Positions 16,291 through 26,611 of a stretch of DNA of 54,320 nucleotides are shown here, one piece after another. The notes below the pieces were generated by a model. It was not told the DNA's origin, did no database searches, and worked only from the letters and a program-made list of their open reading frames with translations. This stretch comes from Candidatus Woesearchaeota archaeon. GTDB taxonomy: Archaea > Nanobdellota > Nanobdellia > Woesearchaeales > GW2011-AR4. The position numbers and the translations under genes were made by a program. The stretch's first letter is position 1, and each line of letters starts with the position of its first letter. The stretch is taken from contig NZDH01000015.1 of NCBI GenBank assembly GCA_002688775.1, forward strand, positions 1 through 54,320. The letters run 5' to 3'.

Positions 16291-16433
16291 TGAGCCCCCT
16301 TAAAAAAAGGGTGAAAATCAAAAAGAACCCCTTCAGTCTTTGTGTTGGCGTTTCAATGCATCAAGTTATTTAAATAACTTTCGATTTTTTAAAATCCGCA
16401 TATTTTATATACCATTGCAGATAAACTAACAAC

Positions 16434-18119
16434 ATGGATCCGCACTTAAAATCAACAATAAGGAAGTATGCTTTGCAGAATGCTGTTAAGTACAAAGACA
16501 AAGCAAACCCAGGCGCAGTCATAGGCAAGGTTTTTGCTGAAAATCCGGATTTGAAGTCGAGGGCAAAGGAGATAAGCAAGGAAGTCATTAAAATAATCAA
16601 GGAAATCAACAAGCTTCCATTTGAAAAAAAAGAAAAAAAGTTGCAGGAGATTGCGCCGGAACTGCTTGAGAAGAAAGAAGCCAAGGAAAAAGATATTTTT
16701 GACTTTCTGGAGATAAGGGAAGGAAAACAAGTTGTAACTGCATTTCCTCCTGAACCAAGCAAATACCCCCATATAGGTCATGCAAAAGCTATGATTGTCA
16801 ACTACGAACTTGCAAAAAGGCATGATGGGGCATTCTACATAAGATTTGAAGATACAAATCCTGAGCTTGCAGAAAATGAATTCTATAAAATACAAATGGA
16901 TAATTATGAATGGTTGGGGATAAAACCAGACAAGATTGATTATGCATCTGACCATATGGCAGAATTTTACAAATACGCTGAAAAAATAATCAATGCTAAT
17001 CAGGCTTACATTTGCACATGCGATCAAAAAACAATAAAAGAAAACAGGCGAAATGGAGTTGAGTGTCATTGCAGATTAAATCAATCGGACTATAATCTAA
17101 AGAAATGGCATGAGATGTTCAAGGCAAAACATGGAAAATATGTTTTAAGGCTTAAAGGCCATATGCAAAGCCAAAACACAACATTGAGAGACCCTATCAT
17201 CTTCAGGATAATTGATGCAGCACATCCAAGAAAAAAGAAAAAATACAGAGTATGGCCGACTTATGATTTTGAAACCGGGATTATGGACGGTATTGAAGGA
17301 GTTACCCATCGACTTAGAAGCAAGGAATTTGAGCTAAGAAATGAACTGCAGAGATTGATCCAGACAGTGGCTGGTTTGCAAGAAACCAGAATATATGAAT
17401 TTGCACGATTTAATCTTGAAGGTGTAGAAAGTTCAGGAAGAATAATAAGAGACCAAGTTAAGAAAAAAAAACTTATTGGGTGGGATGACCCTTCATTAAC
17501 AACGATAGTTGCTCTGAGAAGAAGGGGATTTTTGCCAGAGGCGATTAAGGAATTTGTGCTATCAACTGGAATTACAAAAACTGAATCTGTCTTGACATGG
17601 GATGATTTAATCGTGCATAACAGGAGACATCTTGACTTGAAATGCAACCGGCATTTTTTTGTTGAAAAACCAAAAGAAATCAAAATTGAAAATGCTCCTG
17701 AGCAAAGTGTTGAATTAAAACTGCATCCTGAATCTAAAGAGAGGGGCACAAGAAAATTTAAGACAAAAGGCAAGTTTTATATCGCAGAAAAAGATTTCAA
17801 GGAATTTAAGGACGGGAAATTATACAGATTGATGGACTGCATCAATTTCAAGAAACACAAAGGCAAGTTTGTATTTGATTCAAAAGATTATCAGAATTAC
17901 AAAAAGCATGGTGAGAAAATCATCCATTGGCTGCCTGTTGAAAAAGATCTGGTCAAGGTTGAAGTCCTGATGCCTGACAAAAAAATAGCCAAGGGCCTGG
18001 CTGAACCGATGATCAAGCACCTGAAAGAGGGTGAAACTATACAGTTTGCAAGATTTGGATTCTGCAAGCTCGATAAAAAAGAAAAAAGCAAATTAGTTTT
18101 CTGGTATACTCATGATTAA
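16434..18119 (+). CDS. gltX: glutamyl-tRNA synthetase, archaeal-type
   Basis: VVTAFPPEPSKYPHIGHAKAMIVNYELAKRHDGAFYIRFEDTNP. Confidence 0.95.
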   Translation: MDPHLKSTIRKYALQNAVKYKDKANPGAVIGKVFAENPDLKSRAKEISKEVIKIIKEINKLPFEKKEKKLQEIAPELLEKKEAKEKDIFDFLEIREGKQVVTAFPPEPSKYPHIGHAKAMIVNYELAKRHDGAFYIRFEDTNPELAENEFYKIQMDNYEWLGIKPDKIDYASDHMAEFYKYAEKIINANQAYICTCDQKTIKENRRNGVECHCRLNQSDYNLKKWHEMFKAKHGKYVLRLKGHMQSQNTTLRDPIIFRIIDAAHPRKKKKYRVWPTYDFETGIMDGIEGVTHRLRSKEFELRNELQRLIQTVAGLQETRIYEFARFNLEGVESSGRIIRDQVKKKKLIGWDDPSLTTIVALRRRGFLPEAIKEFVLSTGITKTESVLTWDDLIVHNRRHLDLKCNRHFFVEKPKEIKIENAPEQSVELKLHPESKERGTRKFKTKGKFYIAEKDFKEFKDGKLYRLMDCINFKKHKGKFVFDSKDYQNYKKHGEKIIHWLPVEKDLVKVEVLMPDKKIAKGLAEPMIKHLKEGETIQFARFGFCKLDKKEKSKLVFWYTHD

Positions 18120-18120
18120 A

Positions 18121-18303
18121 ATGGCAAAATCAATGATCGTAAAATCTCAGGTAAGAGAGCATGCAAAGTTTGACGGAAAAGATTTAAGCGTTTCAGAAGA
18201 GTTTTACTCAGCTTTGGAAGAAAAGGTTAAGAATTTGATTGGAGATGCCTCAAAAAGAGCTAAATTGAATTCCAGAAATACAGTGATGGCCAGAGATCTA
18301 TGA
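18121..18303 (+). CDS. small histone-fold-like protein (DUF1931-like)
   Basis: VKSQVREHAKFDGKDLSVSEEFYSALEEKVKNLIGDASKRAKLNSRNTVMARDL. Confidence 0.65.
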   Translation: MAKSMIVKSQVREHAKFDGKDLSVSEEFYSALEEKVKNLIGDASKRAKLNSRNTVMARDL

Positions 18304-18786
18304 ATGGAAGTATTTATTTGCGTCTACTTTTTCATTTATTTTTTTGTCTAAGGCATTCAGTCTTTGCTTTCTCCTTGATTTTTCTATGAGATGATGATGC
18401 ATCCTGCTTTTTAGTTTTTTTAAAGATTCGTTCAATTCGTCTATTTTGTCGTTATTATCGCTTATAATCCTCATTTTTTCTTCTCTTTCCCCTTTTAATT
18501 CTTGTTCAAGGCTATTAATTTCGTTCTTTAGCCCCTTAGCTTCAGTGTCATCCGGCTTGAAGAACTTTGCATATTTCCTTTCCCAATGAATTAAATTATC
18601 GATCTTTTTCCTTAATCTGTCAACATCAGAATAGCTTAGATTTATCCTAATTATTGATTTTCTCATCCTTTCAAGCTGATTGTGAACATCTTGTTTTGCT
18701 TTGTTTCTTTCAAGATATACATTCCCTATAAGAAAAACGTGTTTTGTAAAATGTCTTAATGACTTTGATTGAGAATCCATTTTCAA
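18298..18786 (-). CDS. coiled-coil hypothetical protein
   Basis: ORF; heptad-rich charged sequence. Confidence 0.65.
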   Translation of the reverse strand: MKMDSQSKSLRHFTKHVFLIGNVYLERNKAKQDVHNQLERMRKSIIRINLSYSDVDRLRKKIDNLIHWERKYAKFFKPDDTEAKGLKNEINSLEQELKGEREEKMRIISDNNDKIDELNESLKKLKSRMHHHLIEKSRRKQRLNALDKKINEKVDANKYFHS

Positions 18787-18792
18787 ATAATC

Positions 18793-19398
18793 TTATTTCT
18801 TAAATCTGCCAAATAATCCTTTTTTCTTTGGTTCTTCTCCTAACGGCAAAGGCTCTTCAGGAAAATCTAAGTCTGGAGCAGGAGCTGGCTGCATAGGTGG
18901 CATTTGTGTCCCTAAGTCAGGAGAAGAAGGCACAAAACTAGGCTGTGCAATTGGTTGCGGTGTAGGCTTAAATTCTGGCTGTGACGGTCTTGGTAAAGGT
19001 TCAGGTTCTTTTGGTTTGAACAATGGTGCATCATCCTCTTTTGACTTGAATAATTCTTCTTTTTCACTTTCCTGAGTGCCAAGTCTTTCTTTAACCATTT
19101 CAACAACTGCAACCATGCCTTCTGCAATAGTTTTGTTTTGATCTAACAGCTTGTCTAATTTATTGATCATTGTTTCGTGCTTTTTTGCATCTGACTGAAA
19201 TTCCTTGTCTTCAAGCTTTAATTGCTCAGCTGCTGCTCCAAATACCTCTATAATGCCATTCATTGTTGTAGTTAATTTACTTACAGCTTCATGAAGCGCT
19301 TTTGCAGAAACATCCTTTTTACCCTTGATGCCTTCCAGATTTCTTTTTAATTCAGAAATATCCTTGTAGTGAACTAAACCAGTGTCCTCTTCAGCCAT
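18793..19398 (-). CDS. coiled-coil plus proline-rich hypothetical protein
   Basis: ORF adjacent to previous; Pro-rich C-terminus ending in KKKGLFGRFKK. Confidence 0.65.
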   Translation of the reverse strand: MAEEDTGLVHYKDISELKRNLEGIKGKKDVSAKALHEAVSKLTTTMNGIIEVFGAAAEQLKLEDKEFQSDAKKHETMINKLDKLLDQNKTIAEGMVAVVEMVKERLGTQESEKEELFKSKEDDAPLFKPKEPEPLPRPSQPEFKPTPQPIAQPSFVPSSPDLGTQMPPMQPAPAPDLDFPEEPLPLGEEPKKKGLFGRFKK

Positions 19399-19551
19399 GT
19401 CAATCAACCTCTTTTTTTAAATATCCACCCAGAACAAAGAATTAAGAATGATGATATATAAAGATTTCGATTTGAAATTTTATATAAATTGTTATTACTA
19501 TATAAAGGTAAATATAGAAAGGTTTAAAAATGGACCATCTCTAGTTTAGAT

Positions 19552-20334
19552 ATGATAACTGAAGACTTAAATCCAGAATTGAGAGCTAGATTAACTCATA
19601 CAGGAAATCCCCAAGATAAATTAACTATGATATATTTACCTGGCCTGGGAACAACGGGCAAATCATTCAGTAAAGTGTTATCAGCCCAAAGAAGATTGCA
19701 AACTCAAGGCATAGATTTAAGTGTTGTAACATTTATTTATGGAAGTCATCAAGGTGAAGTTTTACAAGGATTTGCAGATGACTCTGCTGATTTAGGGCAA
19801 TTAGTTGATGAACTGGAAGCTAGGGGAATAACACGTGAAAGAATTGGATTTTTTGGTCTTTGTTATGGTTCCCATGTTGCTGCTCAATATTTATCAACTC
19901 ATGATGATGTTGGTTTTGCAGTAATGATAGAACCATATTTAGGTGCTGATAGCTTGAGATCGCCGTTTAAGGAAGCATTGAATTTATTAAAATCTGGAAG
20001 TGGTCTTTTAGGAAATCTTAAATTACCGCTTAAAAGAATAATAGGTAGGGAAGCTTATCTAGATCTGCAGTCATTTGCTCAAAATGATGGAAGAAATGTA
20101 GATATTGAAGCTTTGGAATTACCAATATTAACAATTGGAGCTCACGCACATAAATTTATAGATCCAGATTATGGTTTTTTAAGAGAAACCACTACTCATT
20201 CCCATATAAGATTGAATGCATCAAATACATCTAGACAACTTGTAAATACTCTTGATGGTGCTATAGGAAGTTTTCTGCAAGAGGTTTATGCATATAGAAT
20301 CAATACTCCTTCAGAAACTTCACCAGCTCATTAG
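19552..20334 (+). CDS. alpha/beta-hydrolase
   Basis: TMIYLPGLGTTGKSF ... IGFFGLCYGSHVAAQYL. Confidence 0.75.
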   Translation: MITEDLNPELRARLTHTGNPQDKLTMIYLPGLGTTGKSFSKVLSAQRRLQTQGIDLSVVTFIYGSHQGEVLQGFADDSADLGQLVDELEARGITRERIGFFGLCYGSHVAAQYLSTHDDVGFAVMIEPYLGADSLRSPFKEALNLLKSGSGLLGNLKLPLKRIIGREAYLDLQSFAQNDGRNVDIEALELPILTIGAHAHKFIDPDYGFLRETTTHSHIRLNASNTSRQLVNTLDGAIGSFLQEVYAYRINTPSETSPAH

Positions 20335-21163
20335 CTTTCTCGAAGTCCATGAATTCTTTTTTAGTCATTGAAGGAAGATTTTTTGGCTTTTTCTTGTTGA
20401 AAATGACCAAGTTGTCAGCGTCCAATAATTTTGACAAGGACTGCATCTGGGGATTGACATGATCGCTGACTTCTGTCAGGATCAGTTCATTGTCTTTTTT
20501 TGCTATGATATCAAAAGGCGTTTTCTTTGTTTCAGTTGCATCAAATCCTAGTTCAATATATTTCTTAGAAACTGGAGATTCAAATTTGTTATGAAGACTA
20601 TGTTGCTGTGAGAAAATGTCAATCTGGTTGAAAACCTGATGCCCGAACAAGTCGTATAATTTCTTTGCCCTGTTCACAGTCACTTCAGAATTCTCATTTT
20701 CATATTTCATTATCATCCTGCTTGTTACGCCGATTTTTCTTGACAATGAGTTCAATGAATATCCAAGCTCTTCCCTTTTTTCTTTTAATTTTTTGCCGAC
20801 AACAGAAGCTGTCAAGCCAGCATGGCTTCTTCTGATAAATGGAAATTTGTTGTTTACGCAATTCAATAATGTGCTGAAGTTCAGTGTATAGATATTGAAT
20901 CTTGAATAAACAATGTTGTCTTCCAATTTGTTTTGGGCTTTTTCAGCAATAATCAACGGAGATGCATTTATGTATGATGCCACAGAATTCATTTCATCTG
21001 TGTATTCCCTGCTTATTGAGTTTGCATCTTCCAGAACTTTAATCAGCAGAATTTGATCTGATCTTCTGGCAAGTATGTCAAAACATGTCCTTGTCAGATT
21101 CTTGATAATAAACCCTTTCTTCAGCAGGAATATGTTGATTTTGTCCAGTATTGTCTGTTTCAT
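20300..21163 (-). CDS. archaeal HTH transcriptional regulator
   Basis: VGKKLKEKREELGYSLNSLSRKIGVTSRMIMKYEN (Cro/CI-type HTH). Confidence 0.85.
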   Translation of the reverse strand: MKQTILDKINIFLLKKGFIIKNLTRTCFDILARRSDQILLIKVLEDANSISREYTDEMNSVASYINASPLIIAEKAQNKLEDNIVYSRFNIYTLNFSTLLNCVNNKFPFIRRSHAGLTASVVGKKLKEKREELGYSLNSLSRKIGVTSRMIMKYENENSEVTVNRAKKLYDLFGHQVFNQIDIFSQQHSLHNKFESPVSKKYIELGFDATETKKTPFDIIAKKDNELILTEVSDHVNPQMQSLSKLLDADNLVIFNKKKPKNLPSMTKKEFMDFEKANELVKFLKEY

Positions 21164-21248
21164 AAAGAAAACAGAAGAAAGAACGGTTTAAAAATGTTTT
21201 TATTGAGAAAAAACAAAATATATATACTAATTATTGAATTACTCAAAT

Positions 21249-21788
21249 ATGAGGATAACTATATCTGGAAAAGCAGGTTCTGGTAAGAGTACAGTAGCTA
21301 AACAGTTGTCTGAAAAACTGAATCTTAATCATTACTCCATCGGCGATTTGATGAGGATGATGGCGTCTGAAAAAGGGTTAAGCCTTGTCGAATTCAACAA
21401 GCTTGCTGAAAAAGACAAATCAATCGATCTTGAGCTTGACAATAAGTTAAAAGCGCTCGGCAAGGAAAAAGACAACTTTGTAGTTGACGGAAGATTAGCT
21501 GCTTTTTTCATCCCTAATGCTGAAATCAAGGTTTTTCTCGAAACTGATGATGAAGTAAGGGCTGAAAGAATCATGAAGGATCAAAGAGAACATGAAAAAA
21601 GCAAGGATTTGAAAGAGGCAATAGATAATATCAGAAAAAGAGAGGAAAGCGAGAAAAAAAGATATCAGGAGTATTATGGTGTTGATTATTTTGATAAGAA
21701 ATTGTATAATCTGATTGTTGATACTACAAATTTAAAGCCTGAAGAAGTTGTTGAGAAGATAATGGAGTTTGTTAAAGATAAACATTAG
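21249..21788 (+). CDS. cmk: cytidylate kinase, archaeal type
   Basis: MRITISGKAGSGKSTVAKQLSEKLNLNHYSIGDLMR. Confidence 0.88.
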   Translation: MRITISGKAGSGKSTVAKQLSEKLNLNHYSIGDLMRMMASEKGLSLVEFNKLAEKDKSIDLELDNKLKALGKEKDNFVVDGRLAAFFIPNAEIKVFLETDDEVRAERIMKDQREHEKSKDLKEAIDNIRKREESEKKRYQEYYGVDYFDKKLYNLIVDTTNLKPEEVVEKIMEFVKDKH

Positions 21789-21830
21789 AAATCTTTATAT
21801 ATCGCTGAAAAGTTCCAGAATTTAATTTCT

Positions 21831-22496
21831 ATGGCAGCAATAAAAATCAAAGACTTTGTAGAAATAGACTATACTGGCAGAATAAAGGAAGATAATGTTA
21901 TATTTGACACTACACAAGAGAAAGTTGCAAAGGAAAATGGCCTGGATGATAAAAAGGCAAAGTATGCTCCAATGGTCATCTGCATCGGTGAAAATCATCT
22001 AGCAAAAGGCCTGGAAGAACAGTTAATTGGCAAAGAAACAGAAAAAGAATACACTATTGAAGTCAGCTCTGATAAGGCATATGGCAAAAAAAATGCAAAA
22101 CTGCTGCAATTAATACCTTTGAACAAGTTCAGGCAGCAGAATATCCAGCCTGTTCCTGGCTTGCAACTGAACATTGACGGTGTTTTTGGAGTCGTAAAGA
22201 CAGTAAGCGGAGGAAGGTGCTATGTTGACTTCAACCACCCCTTGGCTGGCAAGGATTTAGTATATGATGTCAAAATAAACAAGATTATTGATGATGATGC
22301 AGAAAAGCTGAAAGCACTGTTAAAGGTTCATTTGCATGTAAAAGATCCAAAAATTGAGATAAAAGAAGGATCTGCCCATATCAGTCTGAAGGAAGGAATA
22401 CCAAGCCAGGCCCAGGATGAGTTCAAAAAGATTGTAGAAAATGTGATTCCAGCTATAAAAAATGTTGTTTTTACTATTCTCAAAGAGATAAAATAA
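21831..22496 (+). CDS. FKBP-type peptidyl-prolyl isomerase (SlyD-like)
   Basis: DFVEIDYTGRIKEDNVIFDTT ... DFNHPLAGKDLVYDVKI. Confidence 0.92.
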   Translation: MAAIKIKDFVEIDYTGRIKEDNVIFDTTQEKVAKENGLDDKKAKYAPMVICIGENHLAKGLEEQLIGKETEKEYTIEVSSDKAYGKKNAKLLQLIPLNKFRQQNIQPVPGLQLNIDGVFGVVKTVSGGRCYVDFNHPLAGKDLVYDVKINKIIDDDAEKLKALLKVHLHVKDPKIEIKEGSAHISLKEGIPSQAQDEFKKIVENVIPAIKNVVFTILKEIK

Positions 22497-22556
22497 ATAA
22501 ATTTAAATAGTAGTTACAATCATTCTTCAATAACAAATTTTATACCAAAGGGTGAT

Positions 22557-23705
22557 ATGGTGGATAGTTTAATTAGACAGGCAACAGAGGCTGAAGTAAG
22601 GGAAAACCCTAAAGTTCTTTCTATGGAGCGTAAGCCTGTTCAGCCAGATAAGGAAGCACAAAACATTGATGCTGAGCTTGAACAATTATTAACCAAGCAA
22701 AGGGCAACAATAAGGGTTGTTGGTTGTGGTGGTAGTGGCAATAACACTATCAACAGAATGGCTGAGGTAGGTATTGTGGGTGTAGAAACTATTGGTATCA
22801 ACACAGATGCCCAGGATTTGCTTTTTACAACATCAACCAAGAAAATTTTGATCGGGAGAGAGCTTACAAAAGGCCTTGGAGCTGGATCTGAGCCAAGACT
22901 TGGGGAAGAGGCTGCTCGCGAAAATGAATCTGATATCAAAAAATCGCTTCAAGGCTGTGATTTAGTGTTTGTAACTTGCGGTCTTGGAGGAGGTACAGGA
23001 ACTGGATCAGCGCCGGTTGTTGCTGAAGTTGCCAGAAAGCTAGGCGCACTCACTGTTGGAATCGTAACAATGCCGTTTGCAATGGAAGGCCAAAGAAGAT
23101 ATGAAAATGCAGTTGTTGGCTTGGAGAAAATGGAGCAGGTCGCAGACACTTTGATTGTTATTCCGAACGATAAATTGCTTGAGCTAGCACCAGAATTGCC
23201 TTTGCATACTGCTTTTAAGGTTTCAGATGAAATTCTGACTAATGCTGTAAAGGGTATTGCAGAGCTTGTAACAAAAGCGGGCCTTGTAAACTTAGATTTT
23301 GCTGATATAAGGGCTGTCATGAAAGGAGGAGGAGTTGCTTTGATAGGTGTCGGAGAAAGCGACACAGAAAACAGGGCTGTCGAGGCTGTTGAAAAGGCTG
23401 TGACAAACCCATTGCTTGATGTTGACATTTCCGGCGCAAATGGCGCTTTAATCAATGTTGTTGGCGGGGAAGATATGACTCTTGATGAGGCAAGAAAGGT
23501 TGTTGAAACCATAACAGCGAAACTAGATGAGGGTGCAAGAGTCATCTGGGGAGCTCAAATCTACAAAGACATGGAAAAAACAATAAGAACAATGCTTATA
23601 GTGACCGGAGTCAAGTCATCCCAGATTTTCGGTTCCAGCAAAAAACAAGCTGATAAGAAGAAGAAAGAGATTGAGCAGCATCTTGGGATTGAGTTCTTGG
23701 ATTAG
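22557..23705 (+). CDS. ftsZ: cell division protein FtsZ
   Basis: VVGCGGSGNNTINRM, VFVTCGLGGGTGTGSAPVVAEVA. Confidence 0.97.
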   Translation: MVDSLIRQATEAEVRENPKVLSMERKPVQPDKEAQNIDAELEQLLTKQRATIRVVGCGGSGNNTINRMAEVGIVGVETIGINTDAQDLLFTTSTKKILIGRELTKGLGAGSEPRLGEEAARENESDIKKSLQGCDLVFVTCGLGGGTGTGSAPVVAEVARKLGALTVGIVTMPFAMEGQRRYENAVVGLEKMEQVADTLIVIPNDKLLELAPELPLHTAFKVSDEILTNAVKGIAELVTKAGLVNLDFADIRAVMKGGGVALIGVGESDTENRAVEAVEKAVTNPLLDVDISGANGALINVVGGEDMTLDEARKVVETITAKLDEGARVIWGAQIYKDMEKTIRTMLIVTGVKSSQIFGSSKKQADKKKKEIEQHLGIEFLD

Positions 23706-23790
23706 AGTATATGATTTCTTTACGCAAAACTTTATAAATGGTCCAAAATTATATCATATAAATTTCAAAGTGCATTAATAAGAAAAGAAA

Positions 23791-23988
23791 ATGGAACAAA
23801 CAGATACAAGTTCATGGAAATTTAAATTAAAAGCGTTTATGAATGAATCTTTCAGAGTTCTGAAAATCACTAAAAAGCCCGATGCAGTTGAATTCAAGAC
23901 AATTGTTAAAGTAAGCGGGCTTGGAATTTTGATAATAGGATTTCTTGGGTTTGTTATCCAGATGGTGAGAACAATATTTTTTCCATAA
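23791..23988 (+). CDS. secE: protein translocase SecE/Sec61-gamma
   Basis: 65 aa; SFRVLKITKKPDAVEFKTIVKVSGLGILIIGFLGFVIQ. Confidence 0.88.
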   Translation: MEQTDTSSWKFKLKAFMNESFRVLKITKKPDAVEFKTIVKVSGLGILIIGFLGFVIQMVRTIFFP

Positions 23989-23994
23989 ATAAAT

Positions 23995-24471
23995 CTAATT
24001 AATTTTTTCTAAATTAACAAAAGCAAACTTATTATTTTCACTTTTTCCCTCTTCTCGTGAAACTTCTTTCCATTCATCCTTATTATATTCTGGAAAATAA
24101 GCATCTCCTTCAAAATCATGGTCTATAAGAGTTAAATACATTTTATTTGCTTTTGATAGGAATAAATCATAGATTTGTGCTCCGCCTATGACCATGACTT
24201 CATTGTTATCGGCATTTTTTAATGCATCTTCAACAGAATGAACTACTATGCAACCTTCAGCTTTGTAATTTTGATCTCTTGTTATTATTATATTTTTTCT
24301 GTTTGGTAATGGCCTTCCTATGCTTTCAAAAGTTTTCCTCCCCATGATCACTGTCTTGCCCGATGTTAATTCTTTGAATCTTTTCATGTCTTCAGGCAAT
24401 TTCCATGGCAAAGAATTATCTTTTCCAATTACCCTGTTTCTGCCCATTGCTGCAATTAAAGAGATCATCAT
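23995..24471 (-). CDS. folA: dihydrofolate reductase
   Basis: MISLIAAMGRNRVIGKDNSLPWKLPEDMKRFK. Confidence 0.95.
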   Translation of the reverse strand: MMISLIAAMGRNRVIGKDNSLPWKLPEDMKRFKELTSGKTVIMGRKTFESIGRPLPNRKNIIITRDQNYKAEGCIVVHSVEDALKNADNNEVMVIGGAQIYDLFLSKANKMYLTLIDHDFEGDAYFPEYNKDEWKEVSREEGKSENNKFAFVNLEKIN

Positions 24472-24512
24472 TTTTATTTTTGATTTATTTTTGTTGGTTT
24501 TTTTAATTTATT

Positions 24513-24606
24513 TTTATTATTGGAGATTAGCCACAAATACAATAATGACTTTGTTAACAACCACTTAATGAATTATTTGATTACAGATTACTTCTGTATT
24601 GTACTG
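24513..24606 (-). repeat. dispersed element R3, copy 1
   Basis: reverse complement aligns with 48662-48756, including CAGTACAATACAG and ATTGTATTTGT. Confidence 0.65.
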
Positions 24607-24672
24607 GCCTCTTAATAACAAAAAAATATTTTTAAAAAATACCTCTTATGAAAATAAAATATTTAAAAAAAC

Positions 24673-25518
24673 CTAAACAGCCATCTGAGCTTTTATTGTA
24701 GGATGAAACTGATAATTTACCAATTCAATGTCTTCCATCTTAAAATCATCTATGTTCTTGATATCTGGATTTAATTTTAAATTCGGCAATGGAAATGGTT
24801 TTCTTGATAATTGTTCTTTTACCTGGTCAAAATGATTGTGGTAAATATGGGCATCTGCTAAAGTGTGCACAAATTCTCCGGGTTTTAAATTAGTCACTTG
24901 TGCAACCATATTCAGGAATAAAGAGTAAGAAGCGATATTGAATGGAACTCCTAAGAACATATCGCATGAACGCTGGTACATCTGCAATGACAATTTATCA
25001 TTCGCTACAAAGAATTGGAAAAAAGTATGACATGGCGGCAAAGCCATCTGTTCAATTTCGCCAGGATTCCATGCATTTACAATGATTCTTCTGCTTGTGG
25101 GATTTTCCTTGATTAATTTGATAGCATTTGCAAGTTGATCTATCTCTTTTCCATCTGGAGATTTCCATTTGCGCCATTGAATGCCGTAAATTCTTCCTAA
25201 ATCTCCCTGAAATTTAGCGTTTTGCTTCCAATAGTCTGCTTGTGCATTAGCTGTCCATATTGTTTTTTTGCTTTCATCCCTTGTGCTGTGCAGTATTTCT
25301 GCAAGCCTTCTTTCGTCGTTAGAGCCTTCTATAAACCATAGTAACTCGGATGCAACACTTTTCCATGGCAATTTTTTTGTTGTGACTGCTGGAAAACTAT
25401 CTTCCATGTCAAAGCGCATTTGCATTCCAAAAACAGCTCTTGTACCTACACCTGTCCTGTCTTTCCTGTCTGTCCCATTATCGAGAACATAACGCAAAGC
25501 ATCTAGGTATTGTTTCAT
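24673..25518 (-). CDS. thyA: thymidylate synthase
   Basis: MKQYLDALRYVLDNGTDRKDRTGVGT...LPPCHTFFQFFV. Confidence 0.97.
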   Translation of the reverse strand: MKQYLDALRYVLDNGTDRKDRTGVGTRAVFGMQMRFDMEDSFPAVTTKKLPWKSVASELLWFIEGSNDERRLAEILHSTRDESKKTIWTANAQADYWKQNAKFQGDLGRIYGIQWRKWKSPDGKEIDQLANAIKLIKENPTSRRIIVNAWNPGEIEQMALPPCHTFFQFFVANDKLSLQMYQRSCDMFLGVPFNIASYSLFLNMVAQVTNLKPGEFVHTLADAHIYHNHFDQVKEQLSRKPFPLPNLKLNPDIKNIDDFKMEDIELVNYQFHPTIKAQMAV

Positions 25519-25660
25519 AGTGATTAGAAAACAAATAGGTATTTTAATTGTTTTGGTTAAATTTAATTTTTTATTATAAAATGTTGTTCCACCCAGTAGT
25601 AAAAATTCTTAACTACTACCAAAAAGTATTTATATGACTAAGTAATTTAAAATTTGCAAC

Positions 25661-26125
25661 ATGAAAAGAAAAACTATGAGAACAATATTTATTGTTCTTT
25701 TTATTCTGGGAATTGTTGTTGGATATCTTTTACCTGGTAATTTGGAGACTTTAACTATGAGTTCATTAAAGGTGGGAATTTTTGACGTTCCAAAGGGTTT
25801 AGGGCAGCTTGAGGCACAAACTGAATTTTTTAAATATACTGTTCTTGCTGAAACTGAAACAGGAAGTGTTGAATTATTAAGAATTGATGACGAACTTCCA
25901 ACGCATATGCATACAGATGAAAATCATTTTGTTTATATTTACAGAGGTCAAGCAAAAGGAACAATCGGAGATGTTACAGCTGAAGTCGGACCTGGTGAAT
26001 TAGTTGTAATACCGGCAGGAACTCCTCATAGCGTGGAGAGGATTGGAGATGCACCAGTTGAGATATTATTGTTTTCTTCGCCTCCATTCAAAAAGGATGA
26101 TATATCCTTTTTAGAAACAGAATAA
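25661..26125 (+). CDS. membrane-anchored cupin-domain protein
   Basis: LPTHMHTDENHFVYIYRGQAKGTIG...VVIPAGTPHSVE. Confidence 0.85.
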   Translation: MKRKTMRTIFIVLFILGIVVGYLLPGNLETLTMSSLKVGIFDVPKGLGQLEAQTEFFKYTVLAETETGSVELLRIDDELPTHMHTDENHFVYIYRGQAKGTIGDVTAEVGPGELVVIPAGTPHSVERIGDAPVEILLFSSPPFKKDDISFLETE

Positions 26126-26178
26126 ATTTATTTCTTATATGAAAATATTAATATATATCCTAAAATATTGATAAATCT

Positions 26179-26562
26179 ATGAAGAAATCTTGGCTTAAAG
26201 AGATTGCAAGAGACTTATTAGCTCTTGGAAGCATACCCTTCTATTTCTTAGTTGTTATAAGAGCGATAATTGGAAAATATGAACTTTTTATTAATCAAAT
26301 GGTTATTGCAGCTATTGCTATTTTTATTCTTTATTTCGTAATAAAAGGTTCAAACTTGCATATTGCGAGGTCTATTCCAATAGTTGTTTTCACCAGTCTT
26401 TTTTATAATGAAATGCTTTTCGCTGTTTTTGCAGTTTTAGTATGGGTCTTGTTGCTTGTTTCTGCATTTTATATCAACAGAAAGGTCGGTTTTGTAATTA
26501 GGGGGTTGATTATCGGAGTGATAAGCTCTTTGGTAGGTTATTATGGGGCACTATTTATGTAA
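26179..26562 (+). CDS. multi-TM membrane protein
   Basis: hydrophobic ORF. Confidence 0.65.
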   Translation: MKKSWLKEIARDLLALGSIPFYFLVVIRAIIGKYELFINQMVIAAIAIFILYFVIKGSNLHIARSIPIVVFTSLFYNEMLFAVFAVLVWVLLLVSAFYINRKVGFVIRGLIIGVISSLVGYYGALFM

Positions 26563-26611
26563 AAAACAAAAAAGATTTAAATAAACCAAATGTTAAAATT
26601 TATGATGTAAA

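Noticed and set aside
16452-17773. Antisense ORFs opposite gltX
   Set aside because: Low-complexity shadow translations of a conserved synthetase.
22640-23545. Long antisense ORFs opposite ftsZ (22640-22939, 22949-23545)
   Set aside because: Composition is a shadow of the conserved ftsZ reading frame.
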